Assembly (NCBI RefSeq): GCF_000230995.2
Contig: NC_019973.1
Span: 3,734,001 to 3,798,000, forward strand
DNA: 64,000 nt
From: Mesorhizobium australicum WSM2073
GTDB lineage: Bacteria > Pseudomonadota > Alphaproteobacteria > Rhizobiales > Rhizobiaceae
Direction: 5' to 3'
Shown here: positions 8,446 to 17,222 of the stretch, in pieces
How the letters are laid out: each line of letters begins with the position of its first letter
Numbering within the stretch: the first letter of the stretch is position 1
Translations under genes and position numbers: made by a program
The notes under the pieces: model-generated
The model's input: only the letters and a program-made list of their open reading frames with translations
Database searches by the model: none
What the model was told of the DNA's origin: nothing

Positions 8446-8559
8446 CTGATATATCGAGATGTCCGTCGGCTTTGGCGCGCGTTCGACCACGGCCACCCCG
8501 TTTGCGCAAGGCCGATTCCGCGCTAATTCTGTTGAAGAGGAATCGGAAAGGGGCCGTTC

Positions 8560-8991
8560 ATGGCATTCGCATTGCTGGACCAGATACGCTCGATCTTCGA
8601 CGGCGACCCGGGCGTGCGCAAGGTCGCGGACGATCCCGTCCTGTCGGCGGAACTGCTGATGCTGTTCCGGATGATCCTGGCCGATGGCACGGTGAGCGAG
8701 AGCGAGATGATCGCCTTCCGGCGCATCTGCAAGGATGCTTTCGGCATTCCGGAAACCAGCATCGACGCGGTCATCGAATATCTCAACGAATTCGGCTACG
8801 AGACCAACGGCTCGCAGGCGATCGCGCTGTTTCGCGACCTCGACGTCGGGCGGCGCAAGCAATTGGCGCAGCACATGGCGGAAATCGCCAAGGCGGATTC
8901 GCAACTGGCCGAGACCGAGGTGCGCCTGTTGCGCCGCACGCTCGATTTGCTCGACATCAGCCCGGTCGACGTGGTGAAGCCGGAAGAGTAG
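8560..8991 (+). CDS. TerB-like protein
   Basis: A 143-residue all-helical cytoplasmic protein of the TerB-like superfamily. This fold is named for tellurite-resistance TerB but is widespread as a metal-binding or adaptor module. Acidic residues repeat in a helix-turn pattern: ILADGTVSESEMIAFRRICKDAFGI (about residues 39-63) and the second half IAKADSQLAETEVRLLRRTLDLL. These are the paired helices that hold the metal-binding aspartate and glutamate in TerB. No other ter gene is nearby, so tellurite resistance should not be assumed. It is divergent from the TauE-like gene. Confidence 0.78.
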   Translation: MAFALLDQIRSIFDGDPGVRKVADDPVLSAELLMLFRMILADGTVSESEMIAFRRICKDAFGIPETSIDAVIEYLNEFGYETNGSQAIALFRDLDVGRRKQLAQHMAEIAKADSQLAETEVRLLRRTLDLLDISPVDVVKPEE

Positions 8992-9005
8992 CGGGCGGCG
9001 GCAAC

Positions 9006-10628
9006 TCACCCTTGTTCCTGCATCCGTTTCGCGATCGCCCGGCGCAGATCCGGCGCCGCAGCGACAAGCGCCCTGGCCGCCTCTGATTGTGGGTGATCGA
9101 GCAGTTCGCTCGTCCTGCCGCGCTCGACGATCTTGCCGTCATGCATGACAAGCACCTCATCCGTGATGGCGCGGGCGACGGCCAGGTCATGAGTGATGAA
9201 GAGATAGGCGATGCCGAGTTTCCGGTTGAGTCCGGCGAAGAGGTCCAGGATCTGTGCACGAATCGAAACATCGAGCGCCGAGACCGGCTCGTCGGCGACG
9301 ACAAGCTTGGGGCGCGTGATGATGGCGCGGGCGATCGACAGGCGTTGGCGCTGGCCGCCGGAAAATTCGTGCGGATATTTGTGCATGTCGCGTTCGTCGA
9401 GGCCGACCTCGTGCAGCGCATGCGCCACCATCTCGCGGCGCTCGGCGCGCGTCGGTTTTTTCTCCAGGACATGCAGGGGTTCGGCGACCAGTTTTTCGAC
9501 CTTCTGGCGCGGATCGAAGGAGCCGTAGGGGTCCTGGAAGACAACCTGCATATCGCGCCTGGCCGGCTTCAGCTCGGCCTCGCTCCTGCCGGTGATGGGT
9601 TCGCCGCGAAAGCGGATCACGCCCGAACTCGGCCGGTCCAACGCCAGGATCATGCGGGCAAGGGTCGACTTGCCGCAGCCGGAGCGGCCGACCAGCGCCA
9701 CCGACTGGCCCGGCGCCATCGACAGGGAGACATCGTCGACCGCACGTATGTCGGGCGCGCGCCTGAACAGCGCGATGCGGCGGCCGGGGTAGTCGCGGCT
9801 GACGCCCTCAACCTGCAGCAAGGGTTGGTCCATCCCGACACGATGAGGCTTGGCGCGCGCCGGAACATGCATCGAGGCCTGCGCCAGCTGGCGCGTATAG
9901 GGATGGAACTGTTCCGAGAGCGTACGCGCCGTGTCGCCGGCGTCCATCACCTCGCCATGGCGCAGGATGGTGATGCGGTCGGCCATCTCTGTTACGACAG
10001 CGAGATCATGCGAGACCAGCAGCAGACCCATGCGGTTCTCCGCCACGAGATCGCGCAGGAGGTCGAGGATCTGTGCCTGCAGCACCACGTCGAGCGCCGT
10101 CGTCGGCTCGTCGGCGATCAGCAGCTTCGGCTTCAGCGCGCAGGCGATGGCGATGACGACGCGCTGGCGCTGGCCGCCCGACAATTCGTGCGGATAGCGC
10201 GACAGCGGGAATTTCGCTTCGGGCAGGCCGACGCGGTCGAGCATTTTTCGCGCCCGCTCCTCGGCGTCGGCACGGCTTGCCCTGGTGTGCCAGCGTATGC
10301 CTTCGGCGACTTGTTCGCCGATCGTCTTGACCGGATTGAGCGCCGTCATCGGCTCCTGGAAAACCATGCCGATGTCGTCGCCGCGCAAGGCACACATCTG
10401 GTCCTCGGTCGCGCCGAGAATATCGATGCCGTCGAATGTAATGCGCCCGGTGGCGCGTGCGGCATGGGGCAGGAGCCGCATCACCGTCAGCGCTGTCATC
10501 GATTTGCCGGAGCCGGATTCGCCGACCAGCCCCATCACTTCGCCGGGCGCGACGGAGAGCTCCATGTCTTTCAAGATCTGTGTGTCGCCGATGACCAGCG
10601 ACAGATTATCGACTTCGAGCAGGCTCAT
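9006..10628 (-). CDS. Peptide ABC transporter, double ATP-binding protein
   Basis: A 540-residue fusion of the two ATPase domains (DppD- and DppF-like) that drive dipeptide/oligopeptide importers. Domain one has Walker A GESGSGKS (about 36-43), signature LSGGQRQRV and Walker B LLIADEPTTALD. Domain two has Walker A GRSGCGKS, signature FSGGQRQRLSIARA and Walker B LVVADEPVSALD. The Opp/Dpp-type C-terminal extension follows each domain. The start at 10628 overlaps the permease stop by four bases. It is the last gene of a five-gene minus-strand operon. Confidence 0.94.
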   Translation of the reverse strand: MSLLEVDNLSLVIGDTQILKDMELSVAPGEVMGLVGESGSGKSMTALTVMRLLPHAARATGRITFDGIDILGATEDQMCALRGDDIGMVFQEPMTALNPVKTIGEQVAEGIRWHTRASRADAEERARKMLDRVGLPEAKFPLSRYPHELSGGQRQRVVIAIACALKPKLLIADEPTTALDVVLQAQILDLLRDLVAENRMGLLLVSHDLAVVTEMADRITILRHGEVMDAGDTARTLSEQFHPYTRQLAQASMHVPARAKPHRVGMDQPLLQVEGVSRDYPGRRIALFRRAPDIRAVDDVSLSMAPGQSVALVGRSGCGKSTLARMILALDRPSSGVIRFRGEPITGRSEAELKPARRDMQVVFQDPYGSFDPRQKVEKLVAEPLHVLEKKPTRAERREMVAHALHEVGLDERDMHKYPHEFSGGQRQRLSIARAIITRPKLVVADEPVSALDVSIRAQILDLFAGLNRKLGIAYLFITHDLAVARAITDEVLVMHDGKIVERGRTSELLDHPQSEAARALVAAAPDLRRAIAKRMQEQG

Positions 10629-11494
10629 CGCTGCCGCCGCGATTTCGGGTCGAGAATGTCGGCGATGCCGTCGCCCAGAAGATTCAGGCCGAGCACGGTG
10701 ACGACGATCGCCATGCCGGGGAAGATCGCCATCCACGGCGCCACCACCATGCGCGTCTGGGCGTCGAACAGCATGCGGCCCCAGCTCGGCATTGGCGGCT
10801 GAGCGCCGAGGCCGAGATAGGAAAGCCCGGCTTCGGCCAGGATGCCCAGCGCGAACTGGATTGTGCCTTGCACTAGGAGCAGCGTGGCGATGTTGGGCAG
10901 CACGTGTTCGATCGATATCTGCGTGCTGCTCTTGCCGGCGGCGCGCGCGGCAAGGATGAATTCACGCGGCCAGACGGCCAGCGCGCCGGCGCGGGCGACG
11001 CGGGCGAACACCGGAATGTTGAAGATACCGATGGCTATGATCGCGTTGACGGCGCCCGGCCCGAAGATGGCTGTTATCATGATGGCCGACAGCAGCGCGG
11101 GGAACGCGAAGACGAGGTCGTTGATGCGCATCAGCGCCTCGTCGACGAGGCCGCCGCGCGCGGCGGCGAAGGCGCCAAGCGGCACGCCGACACCCATGCC
11201 GATCCCGACGGCGACCAGCGCCACGGCGATCGAGTTGCGGGCGCCAACCATGATCATCGACAGGATATCGCGGCCGAAATGGTCGGTGCCGAACCAGTGC
11301 GCCAGCGAGGGACCTTGCGTCTTGTCCGCTATGACGAGCCTCGTCACATCGAAGGGTGTCCAGACATAGGAGACGACAGCCATCGCCAGGATCAGCACGG
11401 TGATGACGAAACCGGTAACGAAAGCGGTGTTCCCAAACGCCTTGACCAGGATGCCGCGGAACGTCTCGTCGGGGATGTCGATGCGCAGCGTCAT
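10625..11494 (-). CDS. Peptide ABC transporter permease (DppC type)
   Basis: A 289-residue inner-membrane permease of the oligopeptide/dipeptide importer family. There is one N-terminal membrane helix, then the periplasmic loop HWFGTDHFGRDILSMIM, which is the classic DppC/OppC signature. Four to five helices and the ATPase-docking EAA loop (EFILAARAAGKSSTQISIEHVLPN) follow. ATG 11494 overlaps the stop of the upstream permease by four bases. The open frame extends further upstream, but only within the other permease. Confidence 0.93.
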   Translation of the reverse strand: MTLRIDIPDETFRGILVKAFGNTAFVTGFVITVLILAMAVVSYVWTPFDVTRLVIADKTQGPSLAHWFGTDHFGRDILSMIMVGARNSIAVALVAVGIGMGVGVPLGAFAAARGGLVDEALMRINDLVFAFPALLSAIMITAIFGPGAVNAIIAIGIFNIPVFARVARAGALAVWPREFILAARAAGKSSTQISIEHVLPNIATLLLVQGTIQFALGILAEAGLSYLGLGAQPPMPSWGRMLFDAQTRMVVAPWMAIFPGMAIVVTVLGLNLLGDGIADILDPKSRRQR

Positions 11495-12438
11495 TGCCGG
11501 GTCCTCAGGCGGGGATCGACCACCGCATAGGAAAGGTCGACGACGAGGTTGACGGCAACGACGGCGGCGACCAGCAGCATGACGACGCTCTCGACGACGA
11601 TCAGGTCGCGCTGGGTGATCGCCTGGAACACCAGCCGGCCGAGCCCGGGCAAATAGAAGACATTTTCGATGATGATGGTGCCGGCGAGCAGGAAGGCGAA
11701 CTGCAGGCCAAGGATGGTCAGCACCGGGATCATGGCATTGCGTAGCGCGTGCCGCCACAGCACGGCTCGATAGGGCAGGCCCTTGGCGCGGGCGGTGCGG
11801 ATGTAATCCTCGTTGAGCACCTCGATCAGCGCCGAGCGGGTGACGCGCGCCAGGATCGCCGCTTGCGGCAAGGCAAGCGCCACCGCCGGCAACAGCAGCG
11901 ATTTCAGTGCCGGCCAGGCGCCGGCGCCCCAACCAGGAAAACCACCGGCCGGGACCAGACGCAGCCAGACGGCGAAGACATAGATCAGCATCAGCGCGAA
12001 CCAGAAATTGGGCACGGCAACGCCAAGCTGCGCGACGCCCATTGAAATCGTATCGCCGGCCCGTCCGCGTCGGCTGGCGGAAAACAGGCCGACCGGAGTG
12101 GCGATCAAGGTGGAGAGCGCGAGCGCGATCAGCGCCAGCGGCAGCGAGACGGCCAGCCGTTCACGCACGAGATCGATGACCGGGACCGAGTAGGTATAGG
12201 AGCGGCCGAAATCGAGGGTGAGCAAGCCGCCGGCCCAGTGCAGATAGCGCAGTACGATCGGCGCGTTGAGGCCCATCTGGTTGCGCAAGAGTTCCACTTG
12301 GTCGGCACTGGCGTTCATGCCCAGCATCAGCCGCGCCGGATCGCCGGGGAGGATCTCCAGCACGGCGAACACCACCATCGAGGCAAGCACCAGCGTGGCT
12401 AAAGCGACGGCGAGGCGCTTGAGGAGGTAGGCGCTCAT
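11491..12438 (-). CDS. Peptide ABC transporter permease (DppB type)
   Basis: A 315-residue permease forming the other half of the peptide channel. It starts with the DppB/OppB signature MSAYLLKRLAVALATLVLAS followed by LEILPGDPARLMLG. It has six membrane segments and the EAA loop EDYIRTARAKGLPYRAVLWRHALRN. It lies 34 bases after the binding-protein gene and overlaps the next permease by four bases. Confidence 0.93.
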   Translation of the reverse strand: MSAYLLKRLAVALATLVLASMVVFAVLEILPGDPARLMLGMNASADQVELLRNQMGLNAPIVLRYLHWAGGLLTLDFGRSYTYSVPVIDLVRERLAVSLPLALIALALSTLIATPVGLFSASRRGRAGDTISMGVAQLGVAVPNFWFALMLIYVFAVWLRLVPAGGFPGWGAGAWPALKSLLLPAVALALPQAAILARVTRSALIEVLNEDYIRTARAKGLPYRAVLWRHALRNAMIPVLTILGLQFAFLLAGTIIIENVFYLPGLGRLVFQAITQRDLIVVESVVMLLVAAVVAVNLVVDLSYAVVDPRLRTRQ

Positions 12439-12472
12439 GGAAGGCGAGGGAGTGGCGCGCGCACCACGAGCC

Positions 12473-13951
12473 TCACTCGCTCCACTTCACCTTGGTCAGG
12501 TCATTGGCCTGGATCGGCGCATTTTCCCACAGGCCTTGCAGCTTGGCGTCCCAGACACCGACCTTGGGCAATTCGTAGAGGAAGCCGACCACGGCGTCGT
12601 CGGCCAGGATCTTCTGCGCCTCGCCAAGCAGTTCCTTGCGCTTGGCCTCGTCGGAGGTGAGGTTGAGGTCGGCGATCACCTTGTCGAAGGTCGGATTGTC
12701 GTAGTTGAAGTAATAGTCCTTGCGCGCATAGATATCGATGTCGTTGGGCTCGGTGTGGGAGACGATGGTCAGGTCGTAATCCTTCTTGGTGAACACCTGG
12801 TCCAGCCACTGCGCCCATTCGACCGGGATGATCTCCAGGTTGATGCCGACATCGCGAAGTTGCGAGGCGATGATCTCGCCACCGAGCCGTGCATAGCTGG
12901 GCGGCGGCAGTTTCAGCGTTGCCTTGAAGCCGTTCTCCAGCCCGGCCTCCTTCAGCAGTTCCTTGGCCTTGTCGACATTATGCGGATAGAGGCCGGTGAG
13001 GTCGACATAGTCCTTGTTCGCCGGCGACATATGCGAGCCGATCGGCAGGCCAAGGCCGGCTGAGGCGCCGTCGATGATCGCCTTGCGGTCGAGCGCGTAG
13101 GAGATCGCCTGCCTGACCTGCAGCTTGTCGAAAGGTGGCTTCTTGTTGTTGATCGAGAGGATGGTCTCGCCTTCGGTCGAACCGATCACCACCTTGAAAC
13201 GCGGATCGTCCTTGACCTGTGCGAGGCTGTCGGGATCGAAGAAGGGGAAGGCCTGGATGTCGCCGGACAAAAGGGCCGGCACATAGGCCGCGGCATCGGG
13301 CACGATGCGGAACTCGACCTTGTCGAGGAACACCGGAGCGCCCCAGTAATGGCCAGATTTGACCAGCGTGATCGATGATCCCTTGGCCCAGTTCTGGAAC
13401 TTGAACGGGCCGGTGCCAACCGGGTTTTCCTTGTTGGTGGCGGCGGATTTCGGCGACACCATCACCGCGTCGCCCCAGCCCATATTGTAAAGGAAGGATC
13501 CTTGCGGGTTTTTCAGCGTGACGTTCACCGTCGCCGGATCGATGACATCGACCTTGTCGATGGCCGCGAACAGGCCCTTCTGCGCGTTGACCGAATTGTC
13601 GGCGCGGGCACGGTCGAGCGAGAATTTCACGTCATCGGCGCTGAAATCGGCGCCGTCGTGGAATTTGACGCCGGTGTGCAGCTTGAAGGTGTAGACCTTG
13701 CCGTCATCGGAAATGGTCCAGCTTTCCGCCAGATCCGGCAGCACTTCGCCATTGGGTCCGATCCGGGTCAGGCCCTCGAAGACATTGGCGTAGAGCACTT
13801 CCTTGATCGCCGCAGCGGCACCAGCGGTTGGGTCGAGATGCGGCGGTTCGAGCGGAATGCCGATGACCAGGTCGGTTCGGGCCGCAAAGGCGGAGGTTCC
13901 AGCGGCCAATGCGAGAACCGCGGCGGCCAGAATGGTTTTCCACAATCTCAT
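12473..13951 (-). CDS. Peptide ABC transporter substrate-binding protein
   Basis: A 492-residue periplasmic solute-binding protein of family 5 (DppA/OppA/NikA). A Sec signal peptide is clear: MRLWKTILAAAVLALAAGTSAFA, with cleavage near residue 23. The mature part has family landmarks LAESWTISDDGKVYTFKLHTG, then KFHDGADFSADDVKFSLDR. GTGPFKFQNW and VRQAISYALDRKAIID follow. ATG 13951 was chosen over upstream in-frame codons because GGGGAG lies 7 bases before it and the signal peptide begins there. It is the first transporter gene, downstream of the M20 peptidase gene. Confidence 0.94.
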   Translation of the reverse strand: MRLWKTILAAAVLALAAGTSAFAARTDLVIGIPLEPPHLDPTAGAAAAIKEVLYANVFEGLTRIGPNGEVLPDLAESWTISDDGKVYTFKLHTGVKFHDGADFSADDVKFSLDRARADNSVNAQKGLFAAIDKVDVIDPATVNVTLKNPQGSFLYNMGWGDAVMVSPKSAATNKENPVGTGPFKFQNWAKGSSITLVKSGHYWGAPVFLDKVEFRIVPDAAAYVPALLSGDIQAFPFFDPDSLAQVKDDPRFKVVIGSTEGETILSINNKKPPFDKLQVRQAISYALDRKAIIDGASAGLGLPIGSHMSPANKDYVDLTGLYPHNVDKAKELLKEAGLENGFKATLKLPPPSYARLGGEIIASQLRDVGINLEIIPVEWAQWLDQVFTKKDYDLTIVSHTEPNDIDIYARKDYYFNYDNPTFDKVIADLNLTSDEAKRKELLGEAQKILADDAVVGFLYELPKVGVWDAKLQGLWENAPIQANDLTKVKWSE

Positions 13952-14113
13952 CGTGCAACTCCCCATGCGTTCAGGACACGTGCTCAAGCCGGGCGATAGA
14001 AGCGTGATTTCGCGTGGGAGTAAATTGCGTTTCGTGCTGCCAGGCGGGATGGCCGGGAATGTTTTTGCCGTGCCAGCCCTGTCGGCGGGCCGAAGCTTAT
14101 CGCGATGCAGGGG

Positions 14114-15394
14114 TTATCCCGTGGCCGTGCCGCGCAGCAGCACGTTGAGCCCGATCGCCATCACCTTGGCCGATTCCACCATGTCCGATATGCCGACCCA
14201 CTCGTCCGGCCGATGGGCGAGGTCGAGAATGCCCGGGCCATAGGCGATGCAGTCGTGGATATGTCCGATGCGGGCGATGTGCTTCTGGTCGTAGGTGCCG
14301 GGCGAAATGACGTAGTCGGGCTCGCGGTCGAAGATCGCATGAATGCCTTGCGCCACCGCCTTGACGACGGGCGCGTCGCGCTCGGTCATCAGCGGCAGTA
14401 CTTCCATCAGATCGCGGATCTCGTAGTCGAATTTTTTGCGCTCGCGCTTCAGCCGGTCGAGAATGCCGGTCACTTCGGCTTTGACCGTGGCCAGATCCTC
14501 CTCGAGAAGGAAGCGGCGGTCGATGGTCAGACGGCAGGAATCGGGCACGTTGGGGGAGGGCAGGCCGGGGCGGAAATCCTCGGTCTGGCCGCCATGAACG
14601 GAATTGATGTTCATGGTCGAGCGCCTGGCGCCTTCCGGCACCACCGGCATGCGCGTGATCTTGCGGTCGAGTGCCGGGAACAGTTCGTTCTCGAATGCCT
14701 GCAGCACCGCGCCCATATGGCGCACCGCATTGTCGCCGAGAAACGGCATCGAGCCGTGCGCGATCTCACCCTTGGTCTCGATCTCCGCCCACCAGACGCC
14801 GCGATGGCCGAGGCAGATGCGGTCCTTGTTGAGAGGCTCGGGAATGATGACGTGATCGACCCTGGGTTTCGAGAAATAGCCGAGGCCGGCCAGGTGGGCG
14901 ACGCCGCCGAAGCCGCCGGATTCCTCATCGACCGTTCCCGAGATCTCGATGGCGCCCGGAAAGTCCGGGAAGACTTCCAAAAAGGCTTCGACAGCGATGA
15001 TGGAGGCGGCGAGGCCGCCCTTCATGTCGCAGGCGCCGCGTCCATAGACCTTGCCATCCCTGACGATGCCGGCGAACGGATCGACGGTCCAGCCGTCGCC
15101 GGCTTCGACAACGTCGATATGCGAATTGAAATGGACGCAGGCACCAGGTGACCGTCCATCAAACCGCGCAACGACATTGATGCGCGGGTAGCGATCGGTG
15201 TCCCCGGGCGTGCCGTCGGCGCGGATGAACTCGGTCTCGAAGCCGCTCTTCCTTAGCCGCGCACCGATATAGTTGGCGCATGGTCCGTAGGCTTCGCCGG
15301 GTGGATTTATGGTCGGAAAGCGGATCAGGTCGGCGGTCAGCGCCACCAACTCGTCGCGCCTGATGTCGATTGCCTTGAGGAGTCGCCCGTTCAT
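14114..15394 (-). CDS. M20 family metallopeptidase (ArgE/DapE-like deacylase)
   Basis: A 426-residue zinc hydrolase of the M20 family, related to acetylornithine deacetylase and succinyl-diaminopimelate desuccinylase. Metal ligands lie in FNSHIDVVEAG (His), YGRGACDMKGG (Asp), SGTVDEESGG (catalytic Glu then ligand Glu) and the C-terminal TYDQKHIARIGH. The dimerisation domain is in the middle (about 200-310). ATG 15394 starts MNGRLLKAIDIRRDELVALT. It leads the peptide-transporter operon by position and strand (gap about 160 bases), so it may hydrolyse the imported N-acyl or dipeptide compound. The exact substrate is unknown. Confidence 0.88.
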   Translation of the reverse strand: MNGRLLKAIDIRRDELVALTADLIRFPTINPPGEAYGPCANYIGARLRKSGFETEFIRADGTPGDTDRYPRINVVARFDGRSPGACVHFNSHIDVVEAGDGWTVDPFAGIVRDGKVYGRGACDMKGGLAASIIAVEAFLEVFPDFPGAIEISGTVDEESGGFGGVAHLAGLGYFSKPRVDHVIIPEPLNKDRICLGHRGVWWAEIETKGEIAHGSMPFLGDNAVRHMGAVLQAFENELFPALDRKITRMPVVPEGARRSTMNINSVHGGQTEDFRPGLPSPNVPDSCRLTIDRRFLLEEDLATVKAEVTGILDRLKRERKKFDYEIRDLMEVLPLMTERDAPVVKAVAQGIHAIFDREPDYVISPGTYDQKHIARIGHIHDCIAYGPGILDLAHRPDEWVGISDMVESAKVMAIGLNVLLRGTATG

Positions 15395-15610
15395 GCCGCG
15401 AGTTGAGCAGCGATCCCAGTGGTTTTGCAAGCCCGTCGATCAAATCCGTGCAACGTGTCGTTGTGGCAACTATCGCGGGAAATCGTTCAAATTCACTGCT
15501 TTGGATTGGCGAATTGGTCAAAGACTGTGTGTTATCTGTTCACCGCCATTAAAAACGTGAAAAACAACGTGATGGCGAGCAGGCAAGGGCAATCAAAGGG
15601 GTTTGATCGC

Positions 15611-16039
15611 ATGAAAATGTCATTTCTCAAGGCAGCAGTATTGGTCGTTGCGCTGTTTGGCGCATCGGCCGCAAGTCAGTCGGCGACATTGGTGGCGAAC
15701 ATCGACGTGTCGTCGCAGACAATGACGGTTCGTTATGGCGATTCTGTCTATAGGTGGGCCGTCTCGACCGCCCGTCCGGGCTATTTCACGCCGCGCGGCA
15801 CCTACCGGCCGCAGCGCACGGCGCGGATGTGGTATTCGCGCAAATACGACATGTCGCCGATGCCGTACTCGGTGTTCTTCCGTGGCGGCTATGCCATCCA
15901 TGGAACGGGCGCCGTCAGGCAGCTCGGCCGTCCGGCTTCGCATGGCTGCGTAAGGCTGCATACAGCCAATGCCGCGGCCTTCTATTCAATGGTCCGCGAA
16001 GTGGGCTTCGGCAATACGCGCATTGTCGTCACCAATTAG
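15611..16039 (+). CDS. Periplasmic L,D-transpeptidase (YkuD domain)
   Basis: A 142-residue exported enzyme of the YkuD family, which forms 3-3 crosslinks in peptidoglycan or anchors proteins to it. A signal peptide occupies residues 1-25 (MKMSFLKAAVLVVALFGASA). The catalytic domain follows immediately. The motif is YAIHGTG (His at about 97) and SHGCVRLH with nucleophile C113. It lacks any LysM or extra domain, so it is a minimal form. The start at 15611 has AAAGGGG 9 bases upstream. It is divergent from the M20 peptidase gene and convergent with lpxXL. Confidence 0.92.
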   Translation: MKMSFLKAAVLVVALFGASAASQSATLVANIDVSSQTMTVRYGDSVYRWAVSTARPGYFTPRGTYRPQRTARMWYSRKYDMSPMPYSVFFRGGYAIHGTGAVRQLGRPASHGCVRLHTANAAAFYSMVREVGFGNTRIVVTN

Positions 16040-16072
16040 GCAATTGGCGATTTGTTGATACTGGCTTTGCTT

Positions 16073-16102
16073 GCTGGCGGAGGAACACACGTTCCCGCCA
16101 GC
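16073..16102. terminator. Two-way hairpin terminator
   Basis: Stem GCTGGCG (16073-16079) with CGCCAGC (16096-16102), continued after a two-base bulge by GGAAC (16082-16086) with GTTCC (16091-16095) around an ACAC loop. It sits in the 70-base gap between the convergent L,D-transpeptidase and lpxXL genes and likely ends transcription from both sides. Confidence 0.7.
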
Positions 16103-16109
16103 GGCTTGC

Positions 16110-17093
16110 TCATGTGTTTGAGACGGGAGCCGGCTTGGTGCGGTTTTTTCGCCGCCACTTGCTGATCTCCCACCTTTTGTGGAACCACATCCATTGGCCT
16201 GGATCCTCTCGGACCCAGCGCTCGACGACGTCATTCAGCATCTGGGTGGTGGCGTGGACATCGACGCTGCCGTCGGCGGTGCGCGGCAGGACCAACTTGT
16301 CCTCGATCTCGAGCCGGAAGCGGTTGCCCGGCAACCTGATACAACGCGCCGGATAGACGTCGCAGTCATAGTGGCGGGCAAGGGTGCCGAGCACGCGGTT
16401 GCTCTGGCAGGGACGGCCGAAGAAGGTCGTGTCCAGGCCGTTGGAGAATTTCTGGTCGACGAGAACGCCGATATTGCCGCCATTCTCCAACACCCCCGCC
16501 AGCGCGAACGAGGCACCGGCCATCGAAGGCAGCAAGCCTCCCATGGTCGATCGCCTTGTCGAAAGGATGTAGTCGGCGAGGTAGGGGTTGTTGGGCGGCC
16601 GAAACAGCGCCGTGATGTTCATGCCGAAGGTCGCGGCCGCCACCGGCAGCAGCTCGAAATTGCCGAGATGGCCGGTGAAGACGATGTGCGGCTGCTTCTC
16701 GGCCGCGATCTCGACGAAATGCTCTGTTCCCTTGACCTCGATGCGGCCGGGCTTGCCGGCGGCTGGGTCATAGTCGAACAGGGCGTCGAGGAAGATGTAT
16801 TCGGCGGCAAGGCGGGCCATGTTGCCCCACATGTCGGAGGCGATGGCCCGGATTTCGTCCTCGCTCTTTTCCGGATAGGCCTTGCGCAGATTGTCGAGGG
16901 CGACCTGGTGGCGTCCGACCCTTGGACCGATGAGGCGTGCGGTGCGGTCGGCAAAATTCAGCGCGCTGTCGACCGGCAGCAGGCGCAGCAGCGACATGAT
17001 GACCATCGCGAGACGCGCAACAAACCAGTAATTCACCTGGCGCAATTGTCTGCCAAAGCGAAATTTCAGATCGCGGCGAAGCTTCTTGAGCAC
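16110..17093 (-). CDS. lpxXL: Lipid A very-long-chain fatty acid acyltransferase
   Basis: A 327-residue late acyltransferase of the LpxL/HtrB family. In rhizobia LpxXL transfers the 27-hydroxyoctacosanoyl group from AcpXL to lipid A at the inner membrane. The catalytic HX4E motif is FTGHLGNFE (H142, E147). RPPNNPYLADYIL and DQKFSNGLDTTFFGRP are further family blocks. The basic N-terminus (MLKKLRRDLKFRFGRQ) and the hydrophobic segment at about 26-40 anchor it to the membrane. It is the last gene of the acpXL cluster and is separated from adh by a 126-base spacer filled with palindromes. The symbol follows from cluster position and family. Confidence 0.92.
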   Translation of the reverse strand: MLKKLRRDLKFRFGRQLRQVNYWFVARLAMVIMSLLRLLPVDSALNFADRTARLIGPRVGRHQVALDNLRKAYPEKSEDEIRAIASDMWGNMARLAAEYIFLDALFDYDPAAGKPGRIEVKGTEHFVEIAAEKQPHIVFTGHLGNFELLPVAAATFGMNITALFRPPNNPYLADYILSTRRSTMGGLLPSMAGASFALAGVLENGGNIGVLVDQKFSNGLDTTFFGRPCQSNRVLGTLARHYDCDVYPARCIRLPGNRFRLEIEDKLVLPRTADGSVDVHATTQMLNDVVERWVREDPGQWMWFHKRWEISKWRRKNRTKPAPVSNT

Positions 17094-17107
17094 GGAAATC
17101 GAGGCTC

Positions 17108-17160
17108 TAGAGCATGATGCCGAAAAGTGTGAAGCGGTTTTCGGATGACATCATGCTCTA
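17108..17160. repeat. Rhizobial palindromic repeat
   Basis: Outer arms TAGAGCATGATG (17108-17119) and CATCATGCTCTA (17149-17160) are perfect 12-bp complements. Inner arms CCGAAAA (17120-17126) and TTTTCGG (17138-17144) pair as well. This is the widely dispersed GCATGATnCCGAAAA type of intergenic palindrome of Rhizobiales. Between adh and lpxXL it may reduce expression of lpxXL or stabilise the adh mRNA end. Confidence 0.85.
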
Positions 17161-17170
17161 TTCCTTGATT

Positions 17171-17222
17171 TAGAGGCGGATTCAGATTTCAGGTCGAATC
17201 GACCTGAAATCATCCGACTCTA
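17171..17222. repeat. Second palindrome, overlapping the adh stop codon
   Basis: A core of perfect 12-bp arms, GATTTCAGGTCG (17185-17196) and CGACCTGAAATC (17200-17211), has a 3-base loop. The outer flanks (TAGAGGCGGAT and ATCCGACTCTA) pair with one mismatch. The last three bases are the complement of the adh stop codon TAG. It may act as a partial terminator between adh and lpxXL. Confidence 0.75.

Noticed and set aside
8560..8991. Tellurite resistance determinant
   Set aside because: Only a TerB-like fold is present, without other ter genes, so resistance is not supported.
9087..10802. 571-residue plus-strand frame
   Set aside because: Shadow of the double ATPase gene, which has both Walker and signature motifs on the other strand.
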